From: Deltaproteobacteria bacterium
GTDB lineage: Bacteria; Desulfobacterota; UBA8473
Reading direction: 5' to 3'
Assembly (NCBI GenBank): GCA_030623035.1
Contig: JAUXFK010000174.1
Coordinates: 1 to 6,148 of the forward strand
DNA: 6,148 nt
Below are positions 5,971 to 6,148 of the stretch, piece by piece. Position 1 is the stretch's first letter. Each line of letters begins with the position of its first letter. A program made the position numbers and the translations under genes. The notes under the pieces are model-generated. The model was not told the origin of the DNA. It saw only the letters and a list, made by a program, of their open reading frames with translations, and ran no database searches.

Positions 5971-6148
5971 TACTCTAACCCGTAAATTCGGTGACGTATT
6001 TTAGATCAGAGTTCCGACCGTTGACCCGTCGGATTCAGGGAACCCTAAAGTGCCTAAAGTTTGAAGTGCCTTAAGTGAACTAAAGTTAAGGAATACGCTT
6101 TCAGAGCATCAGTCATGTATTACGGAACTTCGATTAGAGCAAACTACC
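5971..6148. other. Non-coding region downstream of truB
   Basis: This stretch runs to the window end and contains no convincing gene, no rpsO start and no clear terminator. It holds a weak 6-bp stem TCCGAC/GTCGGA (6013-6018 with 6028-6033) without a following T-run, and a short degenerate repeat (listed separately). The remaining sequence shows nothing I recognise. Confidence 0.6.
6046..6091 (+). repeat. Degenerate AAGT-core tandem repeat
   Basis: AAGT occurs at 6048, 6057, 6064, 6073 and 6083. Two 16-base units, 6046-6061 and 6062-6077, match at 13 of 16 positions, both with AAGTGCCT; a partial third copy follows. CCTTAA (6069-6074) and TTAAGG (6086-6091) could pair across part of it. It resembles a decayed short tandem repeat of a different family from the AGTCTG array at 3961. 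Confidence 0.55.

Noticed and set aside
6013..6033. Intrinsic terminator after truB
   Set aside because: The stem is only six pairs with a nine-base loop and no T-run follows.

Overview
The window is a stretch of a conserved bacterial transcription and translation operon, with all genes on the + strand: nusA, infB, a DUF503 (YlxP-type) gene, rbfA and truB. Base composition is moderately AT-rich. The gene order, the NusA and YlxP sequence style and the CGTCATTCCGG-type intergenic repeat are most like deltaproteobacteria (Desulfobacterota) or a neighbouring lineage such as Nitrospirota. This is a judgement from memory of these families and the exact lineage cannot be fixed from the window.

Layout: 1-157 is non-coding and holds a double-hairpin repeat upstream of nusA. 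nusA (158-1432) is followed by what looks like a frameshifted remnant of its own C-terminal tail (to about 1482), then infB (1498-3963). The infB stop codon lies inside a small tandem array with AGTCTG cores (3961-4034). The DUF503 gene (4052-4339) follows. The next 300 bases (4340-4639) are almost entirely a 268-bp non-autonomous mobile element with long imperfect inverted arms, GTAACA/TGTTAC ends and a perfect 8-bp target duplication, GGATTTTT. rbfA (4640-4981) and truB (5035-5970) come next. The last 178 bases are non-coding with a degenerate AAGT-core repeat.

The genes act together in making the gene-expression machinery: NusA controls RNA polymerase pausing, termination and antitermination; IF2 places initiator tRNA on the ribosome; RbfA matures the 30S subunit; TruB makes pseudouridine 55 in tRNA. 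DUF503 proteins are a conserved companion of this operon with no firmly known role.

The genes themselves are ordinary. The unusual content lies between them: four of the six non-coding stretches (upstream of nusA, infB-DUF503, DUF503-rbfA, after truB) carry four different repeat types. The clearest is an IS66-like MITE whose insertion can be reversed on paper, leaving a 24-bp gap between the DUF503 gene and rbfA. I found no new defence, CRISPR, RNA or metabolic system here.
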